Shown piece after piece: positions 1-9,282 of a DNA stretch of 64,000 bases. The DNA is from Bacteroidota bacterium (lineage in GTDB: Bacteria; Bacteroidota; Bacteroidia; JAHEXY01). Numbering within the stretch: the first letter of the stretch is position 1; every line of letters starts with the position of its first letter. The notes under the pieces are model-generated. The model worked only from the letters and a program-made list of their open reading frames with translations. It ran no database searches and was not told the origin of the DNA. The stretch covers positions 159,113-223,112 of the forward strand of contig JAHEXY010000005.1 of the NCBI GenBank assembly GCA_023251875.1, in the 5' to 3' direction. Made by a program: the position numbers and the translations under genes.

Positions 1-434
1 CGTTTTTTCATACCTCCACTAATTTCAGAAGGAAATAAATGACCAACATTTACGAGATTAACCCTGTCTAAACAAAAATTAACGCGATCTTTTTTTTCTT
101 TTGTCGTTAATTCGGTAAAAACAGAAAGTGGGAACATTACATTTTCTTCCACATTATAGGAATCAAATAATGCCCCTCCTTGAAAAACCATTCCAATTTC
201 TTTTCTTACTTCTTTTCGTTCTTTAAATGACATTTTTGAAAAAGAATGTTCTCCAAAAATAATTTCTCCTGAATCAATTTCATGAAGACCAACCATACTC
301 TTCATCATTACGGTTTTACCTGATCCGCTTTTGCCAATAATTAAATTGGTTTTACCGGCTTCAAATGTTATACTAATGTTTTTTAACACCTGTCTACCTT
401 CAAACGATTTACATACATTAAGCAGTTTAATCAT
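1..434 (-). CDS. MlaF-like ABC transporter ATP-binding protein, partial (C-terminus beyond the left edge)
   Basis: This is the N-terminal ~145 residues of an ABC ATPase, read from an ATG at 434 and still open at base 1. The Walker A motif GKSGSGKT lies near residue 35, a Q-loop context FQGGALFD near residue 83, and the signature region SEISGGMKKR is just before the window edge. The SGGMKKR form is typical of the MlaF/Ttg2A family, which powers phospholipid or sterol movement between outer and inner membranes. Its start overlaps the stop of the downstream-listed permease gene (ATGA), so the two are co-translated in the order permease then ATPase. The MCE substrate-binding partner is not visible and probably lies beyond the left edge. 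Confidence 0.9.
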   Translation of the reverse strand, partial: MIKLLNVCKSFEGRQVLKNISITFEAGKTNLIIGKSGSGKTVMMKSMVGLHEIDSGEIIFGEHSFSKMSFKERKEVRKEIGMVFQGGALFDSYNVEENVMFPLSVFTELTTKEKKDRVNFCLDRVNLVNVGHLFPSEISGGMKK

Positions 435-1171
435 TGGAGCAAGAGTTTGGTTAAAATAAGATTAAACAAAACTATTACGATACTACTAAATACTACTGCT
501 CTTGTGCTAGACTGGCCCACTTCTAAAGAACCTCCATTTGAATAATAACCTTGATAGCCTGAAATAGAAGTAATAATAAAAGCAAATATTATGCATTTGA
601 TTAAAGCATAAACAACATTAAAGGGTCTAAAATCCAATAATATACCATCAATAAAATCATTTTGTGCAACCACTCCTGTAAACATGCCTGCAGCATAGCC
701 CCCAAATATACCTAGTCCCATACTTATAATTACAATAAAAGGGTTAATCAACATGGCTGCAGTAATTTTTGGAAGAATTAAATAAGAGGCAGGATTAATT
801 CCCATGATTTCCAATGCATCTATTTGTTCTGATATGCGCATGGTGCCAATTTCAGATGCAATGTTTGATCCTATTTTTCCTGCAAGAATTAGGCTTATAA
901 TGGTTGGAGAAAATTCTAATATCATAGAATTAGCGGTTGCAAATCCAATTGTTGATTGAGGAATAAGAGGATTGTCAATATTAAAGGCTGTTTGTAATGT
1001 TATAACAGCACCCATAAATAAAGACATTACGGCAACAATACCCAAGGAATTTACTCCCTGGGCATTCATTTCATGTACTACTTGTTTGAAAAATAGTTTT
1101 GATTTTTCAGGTAAGTGAAATGTATGGCGTAATAATAGAAAATACCGCCCTATATGATATACAAATCCCAT
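431..1171 (-). CDS. MlaE family ABC transporter permease
   Basis: A 246-residue polytopic membrane protein with the MlaE/YrbE family layout: an N-terminal amphipathic segment, then about five to six membrane helices. The family-typical central stretch LAGKIGSNIASEIGTMRISEQIDALEIMG (here residues ~95-125) contains the E-x-G-T-M-x-x-x-E-Q-x-D-A coupling-helix motif. Usual family length is about 245-265. It overlaps the start of the ATPase gene by four bases and forms the transmembrane half of the same lipid transporter. Confidence 0.93.
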   Translation of the reverse strand: MGFVYHIGRYFLLLRHTFHLPEKSKLFFKQVVHEMNAQGVNSLGIVAVMSLFMGAVITLQTAFNIDNPLIPQSTIGFATANSMILEFSPTIISLILAGKIGSNIASEIGTMRISEQIDALEIMGINPASYLILPKITAAMLINPFIVIISMGLGIFGGYAAGMFTGVVAQNDFIDGILLDFRPFNVVYALIKCIIFAFIITSISGYQGYYSNGGSLEVGQSSTRAVVFSSIVIVLFNLILTKLLLQ

Positions 1172-1267
1172 TTATCTGTAAGAAATAAAAATTTTACAAT
1201 TAAGCTAAGATAGGCAATATTTAAAAATGCATAAAGCAAGCGCTCCATAATAAACAATTTTCTTTTA

Positions 1268-2527
1268 TTATGGCTTTGCAATTTGATAGTACCACCACAA
1301 AGCAAACAATTGTGTACCAGAACTCGTAATGCTTATTAAAATAAAGAATAAATAATAACTTCCATACCAACCTGCAACAAACATTCCTGCAATTTTAAGT
1401 AAAATATCAAAACCAATAATGAATACAGCTTGTCTTTGCTTATTGGTTACAAGTGTAATGGTAGAAACAGGAGATGCAAGAAAATTAAGAAACAACCAGG
1501 GTGAGATAATTCGGGCAATATCTCCTGCAATGCGCCATTGTTCACCATAAACAAAACTAAATACCATTGGGGAAAAAATAGCAATTATTGAAAAAATAGG
1601 TATACCCATAAGTAATAATTTTTTATGAATACTCCACATTTGTTTTCTTAAATCAATTTTTTCATGTGCTGTTGCAGAAGTTTGTTGGTAAAATACCTGA
1701 GAAGTAGCCCCTCCAATTAAAGAAACAGGCCCTTTTAAAATTCTAAAAGTAAATCCATAATAACCCACCATTGTTTTTAGAAAATAATGATCCAGAAAGA
1801 AAATAATAATGTTGTTGTGTAAAATATCTAAGAATGCTTGAAAAGAATTGAATAATGGAAAATCTTTGTATTGTTTCATCAATATTTTGATTCGTTCGAA
1901 ACTTGTTACAGAAACAAAATACTTCCATTCTATTATATTTTCCCAAATTAAAACCACAAGCCCGATAAATTGGCCAATGATAAGTCCAATGATAAGTCCA
2001 AGTGGACCTTTTATACAATAACCAAGAGATAAAGAAATAACTGCAGTTGCTATTGCAATACTAATTCTGCTTATTGAGTTTCTAATAAAGGTTTTATTTC
2101 TTGACGACCAATAATTAAAAGCTTGATAGAGCCCAAGAATAGTAATCATTATTGGAATTAAGTACACATAAAATGAGTGATCTTGTTTAAAAAACCATTG
2201 TGAAAATTGTTTAAAAAAGAGAATGGATAGTAAAAAGCTAAAGCATCCTAAACTAATTGCTATAAAAGAAGACAACATTAAAATATTGGCGGCATCTTCT
2301 TTTTCTTTTGGAATCATGATGGCCATTTCGTAGCGAGCAGTGGCAACTACTCCAATTAAGGATGAAACAGAAAGAAAAAAAGTAAGTACTCCGAAATCTT
2401 CAGGCTGGTATATTCTGGTTAAGAGAGGAGAAATTGCAATGGGAATAAGCTGAGCAATGGCTGTTCCAATTAAAAGTATTGAGGCGTTTTTAGCAAAAGT
2501 TGATTGTGGAATTAGCTTTTTGAGCAT
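1268..2527 (-). CDS. Oligosaccharide flippase family protein (Wzx/MATE-like)
   Basis: A 419-residue, strongly hydrophobic protein with about 12 predicted membrane helices. The N-terminal ISPLLTRIYQPEDFGVLTFFLSVSSLIGVVATARYEMAI region resembles the polysaccharide flippase family that moves undecaprenyl-linked O-antigen or capsule units across the inner membrane. No glycosyltransferase cluster surrounds it here, so the substrate is unknown. Its upstream flank (2555-2597) carries a short CAACCAATAACTAACAACC-like dispersed repeat. Function is assigned by family resemblance only. Confidence 0.82.
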   Translation of the reverse strand: MLKKLIPQSTFAKNASILLIGTAIAQLIPIAISPLLTRIYQPEDFGVLTFFLSVSSLIGVVATARYEMAIMIPKEKEDAANILMLSSFIAISLGCFSFLLSILFFKQFSQWFFKQDHSFYVYLIPIMITILGLYQAFNYWSSRNKTFIRNSISRISIAIATAVISLSLGYCIKGPLGLIIGLIIGQFIGLVVLIWENIIEWKYFVSVTSFERIKILMKQYKDFPLFNSFQAFLDILHNNIIIFFLDHYFLKTMVGYYGFTFRILKGPVSLIGGATSQVFYQQTSATAHEKIDLRKQMWSIHKKLLLMGIPIFSIIAIFSPMVFSFVYGEQWRIAGDIARIISPWLFLNFLASPVSTITLVTNKQRQAVFIIGFDILLKIAGMFVAGWYGSYYLFFILISITSSGTQLFALWWYYQIAKP

Positions 2528-2593
2528 AGAATTTAATCGTTAACAATTAATTATAATGGCTTTTACCATCAACCAATAACTAACAACCAACAA

Positions 2594-4156
2594 CTATTTA
2601 GCATAATTCACCGCCCTTTTTTCACGTATCACAGTTATTTTTATTTGGCCGGGATATGTCATTTCGGTTTGAATTTTTTGAGAAATATCAAATGAAAGTT
2701 TATCAGCTTCTGTATCCGAAACTTTTTCACTTTCAACCATAATTCGTAATTCTCTACCTGCTTGAATAGCATAAGAGCTCAATACCCCTGGATATGACAT
2801 CGCTAAAGATTCAAGATCTTTTAAACGTTTCATATAGGATTCTATTACTTCTCTTCTAGCGCCAGGGCGGGCACCGGAAATGGCATCACAAACTTGTATA
2901 ATGGGAGAATAGAGCGTAGTCATTTCAATTTCGTCATGGTGTGCTCCAATGGCATTGCATATTTCTGGCTTTTCTTTGAATTTTTCAGCCAGTTTCATTC
3001 CATAAATAGCATGTGGTAATTCAGGTTCTTCATCCGGTACTTTACCAATATCGTGTAATAAACCGGCACGTTTAGCAACTTTAGGGTTAAGGCCTAATTC
3101 AGAAGCCATAATAGCACACAGGTTAGCTACTTCTTTTGAGTGATGCAACAGATTTTGGCCATAGGATGAACGGTATTTCATTCTTCCTACCATTCGTATT
3201 AATTCAGGGTGTAGGCCATGAATGCCTAATTCAACAGTAGTGCGTTTTCCAATTTCTACAATTTCATCTTCTATTTGTTTTTTTACTTTTTCAACTATTT
3301 CTTCAATACGGGCAGGATGTATACGACCATCTTGAACCAATTGGTGCAATGCCAATCGGGCAATTTCTCTGCGAACAGGATCAAAGCAAGAAAGAATAAT
3401 GGTTTCAGGAGTATCATCAACAATAATTTCAACACCGGTTGCAGATTCTAATGCACGAATATTTCTTCCTTCGCGACCTATGATACGGCCTTTCATTTCA
3501 TCATTTTCTATATGAAAAGAGGAAACAGCATTTTCAATGGCATGCTCGGTAGCCACTCTTTGTATGGTTTGAATAATAATTTTTTTAGCTTCTTTATTGG
3601 CCGTAAGCTTTGCTTCATCCATGATCTCTTTTATGTGCGACATGGCTTCGGTTCTTGCTTCAGCCTTTAATGTTTCCATTAATTGATTTTTAGCATCTTC
3701 TGCCGAAAGGCTTGAAATTTTCTCTAATTGCTCTACTTGTTTTTTGTGGTAGATGTCGTATTCTTCTTGGCGTTTTTTTACAATTTCGAGCTGAGTGCTC
3801 ATGTGTTCTTTTATAGCAGTAACTTCAGCTTCTTTGCTTTTTAAATCGTCAAGTTGTTTGTTAACACGCGAGTCTTTTTCTTTTAGGCGTATCTCTTTTT
3901 CGGCAACTTCTGAATTGCGTTGGTTGATAGATTTTTCATGCTCCGATTTAAGCTGAAGAAATCTTTCTTTGGCTTGCAGTTCTTTTTCTTTTTTAAAACG
4001 CTCGCCTTCTCCTTCTGCTTGAGAAATAATTTGTTTTTTCTTTTGCTCAGCTTCTTCAAGCAAATGTTGGTGCTTAGGTTTAAGTACCATGTTAATTGCA
4101 AAGGCACCTGCTGCACCCCCAACAATAAATGTAATTATTGCTATAACTATATCCAT
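2594..4156 (-). CDS. rny: Ribonuclease Y
   Basis: A 520-residue membrane-anchored endoribonuclease of the RNase Y family, which initiates mRNA decay. Residues 1-24 form the N-terminal membrane helix. Residues ~30-200 are a charged coiled coil. A KH RNA-binding domain begins at [10 protein letters not shown] (223-232). The HD phosphohydrolase domain includes HH at 338-339 and the HDIGK metal motif at 368-372. Length matches the family (about 510-530). It is the last gene of a minus-strand group: coiled-coil protein, zapA, structured RNA, rny. Confidence 0.97.
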   Translation of the reverse strand: MDIVIAIITFIVGGAAGAFAINMVLKPKHQHLLEEAEQKKKQIISQAEGEGERFKKEKELQAKERFLQLKSEHEKSINQRNSEVAEKEIRLKEKDSRVNKQLDDLKSKEAEVTAIKEHMSTQLEIVKKRQEEYDIYHKKQVEQLEKISSLSAEDAKNQLMETLKAEARTEAMSHIKEIMDEAKLTANKEAKKIIIQTIQRVATEHAIENAVSSFHIENDEMKGRIIGREGRNIRALESATGVEIIVDDTPETIILSCFDPVRREIARLALHQLVQDGRIHPARIEEIVEKVKKQIEDEIVEIGKRTTVELGIHGLHPELIRMVGRMKYRSSYGQNLLHHSKEVANLCAIMASELGLNPKVAKRAGLLHDIGKVPDEEPELPHAIYGMKLAEKFKEKPEICNAIGAHHDEIEMTTLYSPIIQVCDAISGARPGARREVIESYMKRLKDLESLAMSYPGVLSSYAIQAGRELRIMVESEKVSDTEADKLSFDISQKIQTEMTYPGQIKITVIREKRAVNYAK

Positions 4157-4199
4157 TAATTCTAAATTCTAAAATTGTTAAACTTTAATTAAAAAAATA

Positions 4200-4382
4200 A
4201 CCCACACCAATTCACCAAGGTTTTAGAAAAACCCCAAACGACATGTGTGGAATCGCCCTAATGTGTCGAGTTTCTCCTGTTATGCGTTTGCATAATTCCG
4301 ACCGAGGTCGGGATTGGAGCCTGCTCTATTCATTAAGAGCTTTAATCCCAATGTTTATAATGTTGAGTTTTCAAAACGTACG
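4200..4382 (-). ncRNA. ssrS: Candidate structured RNA in the zapA-rny gap, possibly 6S RNA
   Basis: The 268-base gap between zapA and rny is less AT-rich than other gaps and full of stems when read on the minus strand. GGGATT/AATCCC (4344-4349 with 4310-4315) encloses GCTCT/AGAGC. A second hairpin TTATGC-GTTT-GCATAA is at 4280-4295. A 3' structure is closed by 4245-4250 and 4202-4207, with an inner GGTTTT/AAAACC stem, and is followed by a T-rich run at 4190-4200 that could terminate transcription. 6S RNA lies downstream of zapA in gammaproteobacteria, and I recall it in the zapA-rny gap in Bacteroidota. The 6S identity rests on position and not on a computed covariance match. Confidence 0.45.
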
Positions 4383-4424
4383 ATGAATCAATGCGGGTGT
4401 ATCTTCAACGTATTACAAAGAACG

Positions 4425-4718
4425 TTATAAATTATCTATTTCGTCAGTAAGCGCTTTGCTCACCTCTGAAAGTTTTTTTACTACTTCATCAGTATCTATT
4501 GGTCTTTTTTCTTCTAATAATTTGGTGGCTATTTCTAAAGCTACCATTGCCAATAAATCTTGTTTATCTCGAGAAGCGTAATTTTCTGAATATGCTTTTA
4601 TGCTTTCATTTACATACTTAGCGGCTTTACGTACCATTTCTTCTTCATCCGCCTGAATGGTTAACGGATAAATTCTATTTGCTATGGTTACTTTTATTGA
4701 AAGTTCCGCCAATTCCAT
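4425..4718 (-). CDS. zapA: Cell division protein ZapA
   Basis: A 97-residue protein matching ZapA in size and pattern. It opens with LSIKVTIANRIYPLTIQADEEEMVRKAAKYVNESIKAY, the globular FtsZ-binding head. A C-terminal coiled coil follows (residues ~55-97, heptad-rich EIATKLLEEKRPIDTDEVVKKLSEVSKAL). ZapA crosslinks FtsZ protofilaments at the division ring. It follows a small coiled-coil gene by 19 bases in the same operon and precedes the candidate 6S-like RNA and rny. Confidence 0.9.
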   Translation of the reverse strand: MELAELSIKVTIANRIYPLTIQADEEEMVRKAAKYVNESIKAYSENYASRDKQDLLAMVALEIATKLLEEKRPIDTDEVVKKLSEVSKALTDEIDNL

Positions 4719-4737
4719 TTTAATTATTTACAGAAAT

Positions 4738-5031
4738 TTACTTACTGCTTAACAACGAAATACACCTGTCAATTTCCCGCACCAATTGATTAATTTTTAA
4801 CTTAACGTCTGATGATTTCTCATTAGTATCATTAAGTGATTTTGCTAATTTTATTAGCGTGTTTTTTGCTTTTAGCTCTTCAACTAAATTTCTTTGTTGG
4901 TCAAGCTGGTTTTTTAAAGCTTTTACTTCATTTTCTAAAGCTAACTTTTCTTCTTCAGCTTTTTTATATTTTTTCAATAGCTTGTCTACTTTACTTTCAA
5001 TATCTACTACTGCGTTATCTAGAGAGTTCAT
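4738..5031 (-). CDS. Small coiled-coil protein upstream of zapA (ZapB-like in size only)
   Basis: A 97-residue protein that is almost entirely a charged heptad-repeat coiled coil (residues ~8-65, KVDKLLKKYKKAEEEKLALENEVKALKNQL). It has no membrane segment or signal peptide. Position immediately before zapA suggests a division-ring partner, comparable in size and make-up to ZapB. That is inference: I see no diagnostic motif. It is the first gene after a good promoter at 5070-5100. Confidence 0.75.
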   Translation of the reverse strand: MNSLDNAVVDIESKVDKLLKKYKKAEEEKLALENEVKALKNQLDQQRNLVEELKAKNTLIKLAKSLNDTNEKSSDVKLKINQLVREIDRCISLLSSK

Positions 5032-5069
5032 AGTACGTCTTTAAATGGGTTTGAAGATTGCTTAACATA

Positions 5070-5100
5070 CAAAAATAGCATTGCATGTGGTAATACGCAA
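5070..5100 (-). promoter_or_regulatory. Bacteroidota-type promoter for the coiled-coil/zapA/rny operon
   Basis: On the minus strand the sequence reads TTG (5100-5098), 20 bases, then TATTTTTG (5077-5070). This is a full match to TTG-N20-TAnnTTTG. Predicted transcription start is about 5065, giving a leader of roughly 35 bases to the ATG at 5031. Confidence 0.6.
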
Positions 5101-5218
5101 ATATTTTGGATGAATTTAATCCATGAGACCATATTGTTAAAGTGTTAAATGGCTAAATTGTTATGAAAGGGAGGGACTTAAATTGAAATTAGTAGCACAC
5201 CTTGTTATATTCAAAAAC

Positions 5219-5252
5219 AATTTAGCAATTTAGCAGTTTAGCAATTTAACAG
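5219..5252. repeat. Short AT-rich reiterated motif (AATTTAGCA / GTTTAGCA units)
   Basis: Four imperfect copies of an eight- to nine-base unit related to ATTTAGCA or GTTTAGCA run directly up to the M23 peptidase start. Related wording occurs at 5137-5166 and at 59071-59092. It looks like one of several small dispersed intergenic repeat families here. No function is evident. Confidence 0.45.
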
Positions 5253-5261
5253 TATGGTAAT

Positions 5262-6992
5262 TTGAAGACGTGTAGATTTTTTGTTAGTATAATTATAATC
5301 AGCCTTCATTTTTCAATTTTAGCTCAATCTAAATATCCTCAAGATTATTTTAGGTCGCCATTACAAGACACTGTTCTTTACTTAGCAGGAAATTTTGGAG
5401 AATTACGCAACAATCACTTTCACTCTGGTATAGATATTAAAACCAATGGCGTTGAAGGTTTAAATGTTTTTGCTGTGGCAGATGGCTATGTTTCTAGAAT
5501 TAAAGTATCATCAACCGGATATGGTAATGCATTGTATATTACACACCCTAATGGGTATGTTTCTTTATACGGACATTTACAATGCTATTTGGGTAATATT
5601 GCTAAATATGTTAGAGCAAAGCAATATGAAAAGAGATTATTTGAAATTGATATTACTTTAGCTCCAGATGAATTACCGGTATTAAAAGGTGACATAGTTG
5701 CCTTATCAGGCAATTCCGGAGCTTCCGGAGGCGCCCATTTGCATTTTGAAATTAGAGATGCCGTAACAGAAGCCATCATCAATCCTCTTTTATTCGACTT
5801 TAATATAAAAGACAATATTCCTCCCATTATTAAATCCATTAGTATTTATCCTTTAGATAGCAGTGGTTTTGTGAATTACCAATCTAATTATAAAACTTTT
5901 GCTGCTTTGGGTAGTGGAGGTGGAAAATATACTCTAGGAAAAAATCCATTAATAACGGTTTATGGAAATATAGGGTTTGCTTTTGATGGTATTGATCGTT
6001 TAAATACTCAAGATAACCAATGTGGAATTTATTCAGCAGAACTATATGTTGATAGTCAACTCATTTATGCCCATGCATTAGAAAAATTTCTCTTTGATAA
6101 AACCCGATGTATAAACAGTCATATTGATTACGATCGGTACCAAAAAACACATGTTAGGGCACAAAAGTGTTTTGTAGATTATAATAATCAAATGGGAATT
6201 TACACTGATTTGGTGAATTACGGAAGGTGTTGTTTTAACGATAATAATTTACATACAGTATTGTTAATTGCAAAAGATGTATATGGAAATGCATCTCAAC
6301 TTAGTTTTAAGGTGCAAAGCAAACATATTGTAATGGCTAATCAAAAAAACAAAATGCCTACAAATTATGTCGCAACCTTTCCTTTTGGTAAAGAAAATTG
6401 GTATGCTACTGATGATTTTAAAATTACCATTCCTGCTAATTTATTATATGATACTTTACCGTTCGAATATTTTGAAAGTGACACCTTAAAAGGCTCTATT
6501 TCTCCATTGCATCATGTACATAATATATATACGCCAGCTCATAGTAATTTTACCCTTTCTATAAAAATTAATGTGCCTGAAAAATACCAAAGCAAAATAG
6601 TTGTTACTCTAGTCAATGAAAGTTTTTATTACAAATCAGTTGGAGGTATTTATCATGATGGTTGGATAACTGCACAAACAAGAGAATTTGGTAATTATAC
6701 TGTACGAATAGATTCCATAGCGCCCACTATAAATCCCATTAACATTTTTAACAATAAAAGTATTGGATACCAAGCTAACATTAAGGCTTCTATTACCGAT
6801 AATCTTTCCGGCATTAAAAGCTATAATGCCTATATAGATGGGGAATGGACTGTGATGATATATGATCTCAAATACAATTTACTTACACTCAATCTTGATC
6901 CTACTTTAGCCAAAGGCAAACACACTTTTAAATTAGTTGTGGAAGATCAATGTGGTAACGTTAAAGAATATATTGCTGCTTTTAATAAATAG
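5262..6992 (+). CDS. M23 family metallopeptidase (secreted, LytM-type)
   Basis: A 576-residue exported protein. The start is a TTG at 5262: the frame has a stop at 5247-5249 and no ATG between, and the TTG leads straight into a signal peptide (residues ~4-21, ending FSILAQS). The LytM domain shows the zinc ligands of family M23: HFHSGID near residues 52-58 (H54, D58) and HLHFE near residue 160. The rest is Ig-like beta-sandwich material. M23 enzymes cut peptidoglycan peptide bridges, so a role in cell-wall remodelling is likely. It converges on hflX with only 16 bases between. Confidence 0.9.
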   Translation: MKTCRFFVSIIIISLHFSILAQSKYPQDYFRSPLQDTVLYLAGNFGELRNNHFHSGIDIKTNGVEGLNVFAVADGYVSRIKVSSTGYGNALYITHPNGYVSLYGHLQCYLGNIAKYVRAKQYEKRLFEIDITLAPDELPVLKGDIVALSGNSGASGGAHLHFEIRDAVTEAIINPLLFDFNIKDNIPPIIKSISIYPLDSSGFVNYQSNYKTFAALGSGGGKYTLGKNPLITVYGNIGFAFDGIDRLNTQDNQCGIYSAELYVDSQLIYAHALEKFLFDKTRCINSHIDYDRYQKTHVRAQKCFVDYNNQMGIYTDLVNYGRCCFNDNNLHTVLLIAKDVYGNASQLSFKVQSKHIVMANQKNKMPTNYVATFPFGKENWYATDDFKITIPANLLYDTLPFEYFESDTLKGSISPLHHVHNIYTPAHSNFTLSIKINVPEKYQSKIVVTLVNESFYYKSVGGIYHDGWITAQTREFGNYTVRIDSIAPTINPINIFNNKSIGYQANIKASITDNLSGIKSYNAYIDGEWTVMIYDLKYNLLTLNLDPTLAKGKHTFKLVVEDQCGNVKEYIAAFNK

Positions 6993-7008
6993 AAATTAGC
7001 CAAGAATA

Positions 7009-8202
7009 TTAGTACAAGAAATTATTGTAAGGATATTTTTTAGCATGAATATCCTTTATAAAATTATAAAGTAAATCTCTTAGTTTATCAAGATTGTCTT
7101 TTTTTGTCGCTGAAATAAAAATACAAGGATGATTGGCTTTTGCCATCCAGGTTTTTTTTAAATCATCAAGAGAATAATTTTCCTTTGTAACAGGACTTAA
7201 ATCATCTTCATCCTTTTGAACAAACTTATAAGCGTCTATCTTATTAAAGATAATAAGGGTTGGTTTGTCAATGGCTCCTAATTCTGCTAATGTAGTATTT
7301 ACTGTGTATAATTGATCTTCAAAATGAGAGTGAGAAATATCTACAATATGAATGAGCACATCAGCTTCTCTAACTTCATCTAGGGTTGATTTAAAAGATT
7401 CAATAAGGTGGTGTGGCAGTTTGCGAATAAATCCAACCGTATCTGAAAGCAAAAATGGAAGATTTTCTACTACAACTTTTCTAACTGTTGTATCAAGCGT
7501 AGCAAATAATTTATTTTCTGCCAACACTTCTGATTTACTCAGCAAATTCATAATGGTTGATTTGCCTACATTGGTGTAACCAACCAATGCAACTCGCACC
7601 ATTTGCTCTCGCCTACTGCGTTGCGTAGCTTTTTGTTTGTCTATAATTAATAATTGTTCTTTTAAAACAGAAATTTTATAGCGCACCATTCTTCGGTCAG
7701 TTTCTAATTCTGTTTCACCGGGACCTTTCATTCCAATACCTCCTTTTTGTTTTGAAAGGTGGCTCCATAAACCGGAAAGTCGCGGCAATAAATAATTGTA
7801 CTGCGCCAATTCAACTTGGGTTCTTGCATAAGAAGTTTTGGCATGCTTGGCAAATATGTCGAGAATTAAGCTATTGCGATCAATCACTTTGCATTTTACT
7901 TCTTCTTCAATGTTGCGTTGTTGCGATGGAGAAAGTTCATCGTCAAATATTACTACGCTTATTCCATTTTCTTCAACATATTTAGCTATTTCAGCAATTT
8001 TACCGGAACCAATATAGGTGCGAGCATTAGGCGAATCGATTTTTTGTACAAATCTTTTTAAAGTGGTAGCTCCGGCTGTAAGCGTTAAAAAAGCTAGTTC
8101 ATCTAAATATTCTTTTACTTGATCTTCGCCTTGTTTAAAAGTAATGGCTCCTACCAAAACGGCTTTTTCTTCTTTAATAGAGGTATTTATGGATATTCCC
8201 AA
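7009..8202 (-). CDS. hflX: GTPase HflX
   Basis: A 397-residue ribosome-associated GTPase that splits stalled ribosomes in better-studied relatives. The N-terminal HflX domain contains DDELSPSQQRNIEE near 87-100 and the glycine-rich GGIGMKGPGETELETDRR near 154-171. The G domain carries GYTNVGKST (208-216), DTVGF (~255) and NKID (~320). Length is normal. A MITE-like repeat element lies just upstream (8245-8402). Confidence 0.96.
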   Translation of the reverse strand: MGISINTSIKEEKAVLVGAITFKQGEDQVKEYLDELAFLTLTAGATTLKRFVQKIDSPNARTYIGSGKIAEIAKYVEENGISVVIFDDELSPSQQRNIEEEVKCKVIDRNSLILDIFAKHAKTSYARTQVELAQYNYLLPRLSGLWSHLSKQKGGIGMKGPGETELETDRRMVRYKISVLKEQLLIIDKQKATQRSRREQMVRVALVGYTNVGKSTIMNLLSKSEVLAENKLFATLDTTVRKVVVENLPFLLSDTVGFIRKLPHHLIESFKSTLDEVREADVLIHIVDISHSHFEDQLYTVNTTLAELGAIDKPTLIIFNKIDAYKFVQKDEDDLSPVTKENYSLDDLKKTWMAKANHPCIFISATKKDNLDKLRDLLYNFIKDIHAKKYPYNNFLY

Positions 8203-8244
8203 GGTTGCTAATTATGATTTTATAAAAAATTGAAAACAAATACA

Positions 8245-8402
8245 AACCACATAGATACATAGAAAATAAGACGCTACGCTTTATATAGTTTGGTATTTTA
8301 AGCTAAGTTACACAACAAAATCATTGTTATTACATAGGAATAAATCTATGTTTAAAAATCTATTTTCTATATTTTCTTTTTACCTATGTATCTATGCGGT
8401 TA
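8245..8402. mobile_element. MITE-like element with ~26-bp terminal inverted repeats (copy 1)
   Basis: The left end begins AACCACATAGATACATAG (8245-8262). The right end is its inverted copy, CTATGTATCTATGCGGTT (8384-8401), with one mismatch in this core and further pairing inward to about 26 bp. The interior carries no ORF. A second element at 16295-16510 has the same ends, and both share the inner motif ATTTTTAAACATAG (here inverted, 8347-8360). The right end almost touches the stop of the cytochrome gene. No transposase or clear target duplication is visible. Confidence 0.6.
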
Positions 8403-8408
8403 AAAAAT

Positions 8409-9038
8409 TTACTTGCGAAGCTTTTCAACATAAGTTGCCACAGCTCTAATCTCCACATCATTTAATCTATTTTCAAAACTTTGCATGCCATTTTTTCCAA
8501 ACTTAATGATTTGAAAACGTGAATTAAGATCTAATTGAGAAGTAGAAAGATCTGCAGCTCCTGAAAAACCAAGCTTTCCATCAGCACCATGACAGTTCAC
8601 ACAATTGCTAGTATAAATTTCTAAACCGTGTTTGTTAATATCGTAATTAGGATCTATTTGCTCCGGGGTTACACTAGAAGAACTTGAAGATGTTAATGGG
8701 CGACCATTGTGTAATGAAGTTGCCATGGCACCTACCAAACACAAAACAGATAATAATAATAACCATTTGTTTTCTTTTTTAGTTCCAACAATAGCAATAG
8801 GAATAGAAAGTACAACCAGTGTTAATTTCAAATGCATCCATCCCGGCAAACTCCATCCATTTTCATGCAACAAATAAAGCCCAGAAGCCAAAAACAAAAC
8901 ACTGATAATCATTTCGGGCACTTTAATTTTCTGCGCAAATTTTTTGAATAGCTCTTTGTTATCAATAAATAAAAATAGAGTCTTAAAAACATAAATCATT
9001 AAGAAGCCTGTAACGAGAAAAATGTGAGTGTGGAGCAT
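8409..9038 (-). CDS. SirB2-like membrane domain fused to a c-type cytochrome domain
   Basis: A 209-residue protein with two parts. Residues 1-108 hold about four membrane helices resembling the SirB2 family (start MLHTHIFLVTGFLMIYVFKTL). A serine-rich linker (residues ~117-122) leads to a single haem c domain with CVNCH at 146-150 and a probable distal Met in KFGKNGMQ near residue 185. The haem domain is probably periplasmic. It is likely an electron-transfer protein with unknown partners. No other respiratory genes are adjacent. Confidence 0.8.
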   Translation of the reverse strand: MLHTHIFLVTGFLMIYVFKTLFLFIDNKELFKKFAQKIKVPEMIISVLFLASGLYLLHENGWSLPGWMHLKLTLVVLSIPIAIVGTKKENKWLLLLSVLCLVGAMATSLHNGRPLTSSSSSSVTPEQIDPNYDINKHGLEIYTSNCVNCHGADGKLGFSGAADLSTSQLDLNSRFQIIKFGKNGMQSFENRLNDVEIRAVATYVEKLRK

Positions 9039-9051
9039 ATAATTGTATTTT

Positions 9052-9282
9052 TTAATTACTTTCTAAATATAATGTATCAGGACAAAGATCCAATCCGTTT
9101 TCCCAAAGTATACTTCCTAAAAATGGTTTTACCGAATTAAAAATATTGATGTTTTTCAATTCTTGAAACAAACCAATATTTAGATACGGCTTTACATCAA
9201 ATAGTTTTTTTTCCCCATTTTCAAATGTGAGAACCAAAACATAATCATTATCCGGCTTTACCTCTTTTACTCTCGGATTCAT
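9052..9282 (-). CDS. DUF2442 domain-containing protein
   Basis: A 76-residue protein with the DUF2442 pattern: VKEVKPDNDYVLVLTFENGEKKLFDVKPYL at the N-terminus and SILWENGLDLCPDTLY at the C-terminus. DUF2442 genes often sit beside DUF4160 genes in a toxin-antitoxin-like pair. Here no DUF4160 neighbour is present, so this is an orphan. The function is unknown. Confidence 0.82.
   Translation of the reverse strand: MNPRVKEVKPDNDYVLVLTFENGEKKLFDVKPYLNIGLFQELKNINIFNSVKPFLGSILWENGLDLCPDTLYLESN

Noticed and set aside
3920..4159. Plus-strand ORF opposite the 5' end of rny
   Set aside because: Its Phe/Leu/Lys-rich text is the shadow of the Lys/Glu-rich coiled coil of RNase Y on the other strand.
4260..4370. 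AAACTC..ACATT phrases at 4260-4273 and 4359-4370, first taken as a closing stem of the RNA
   Set aside because: They are in the same orientation, so they are direct repeats and cannot pair with each other.
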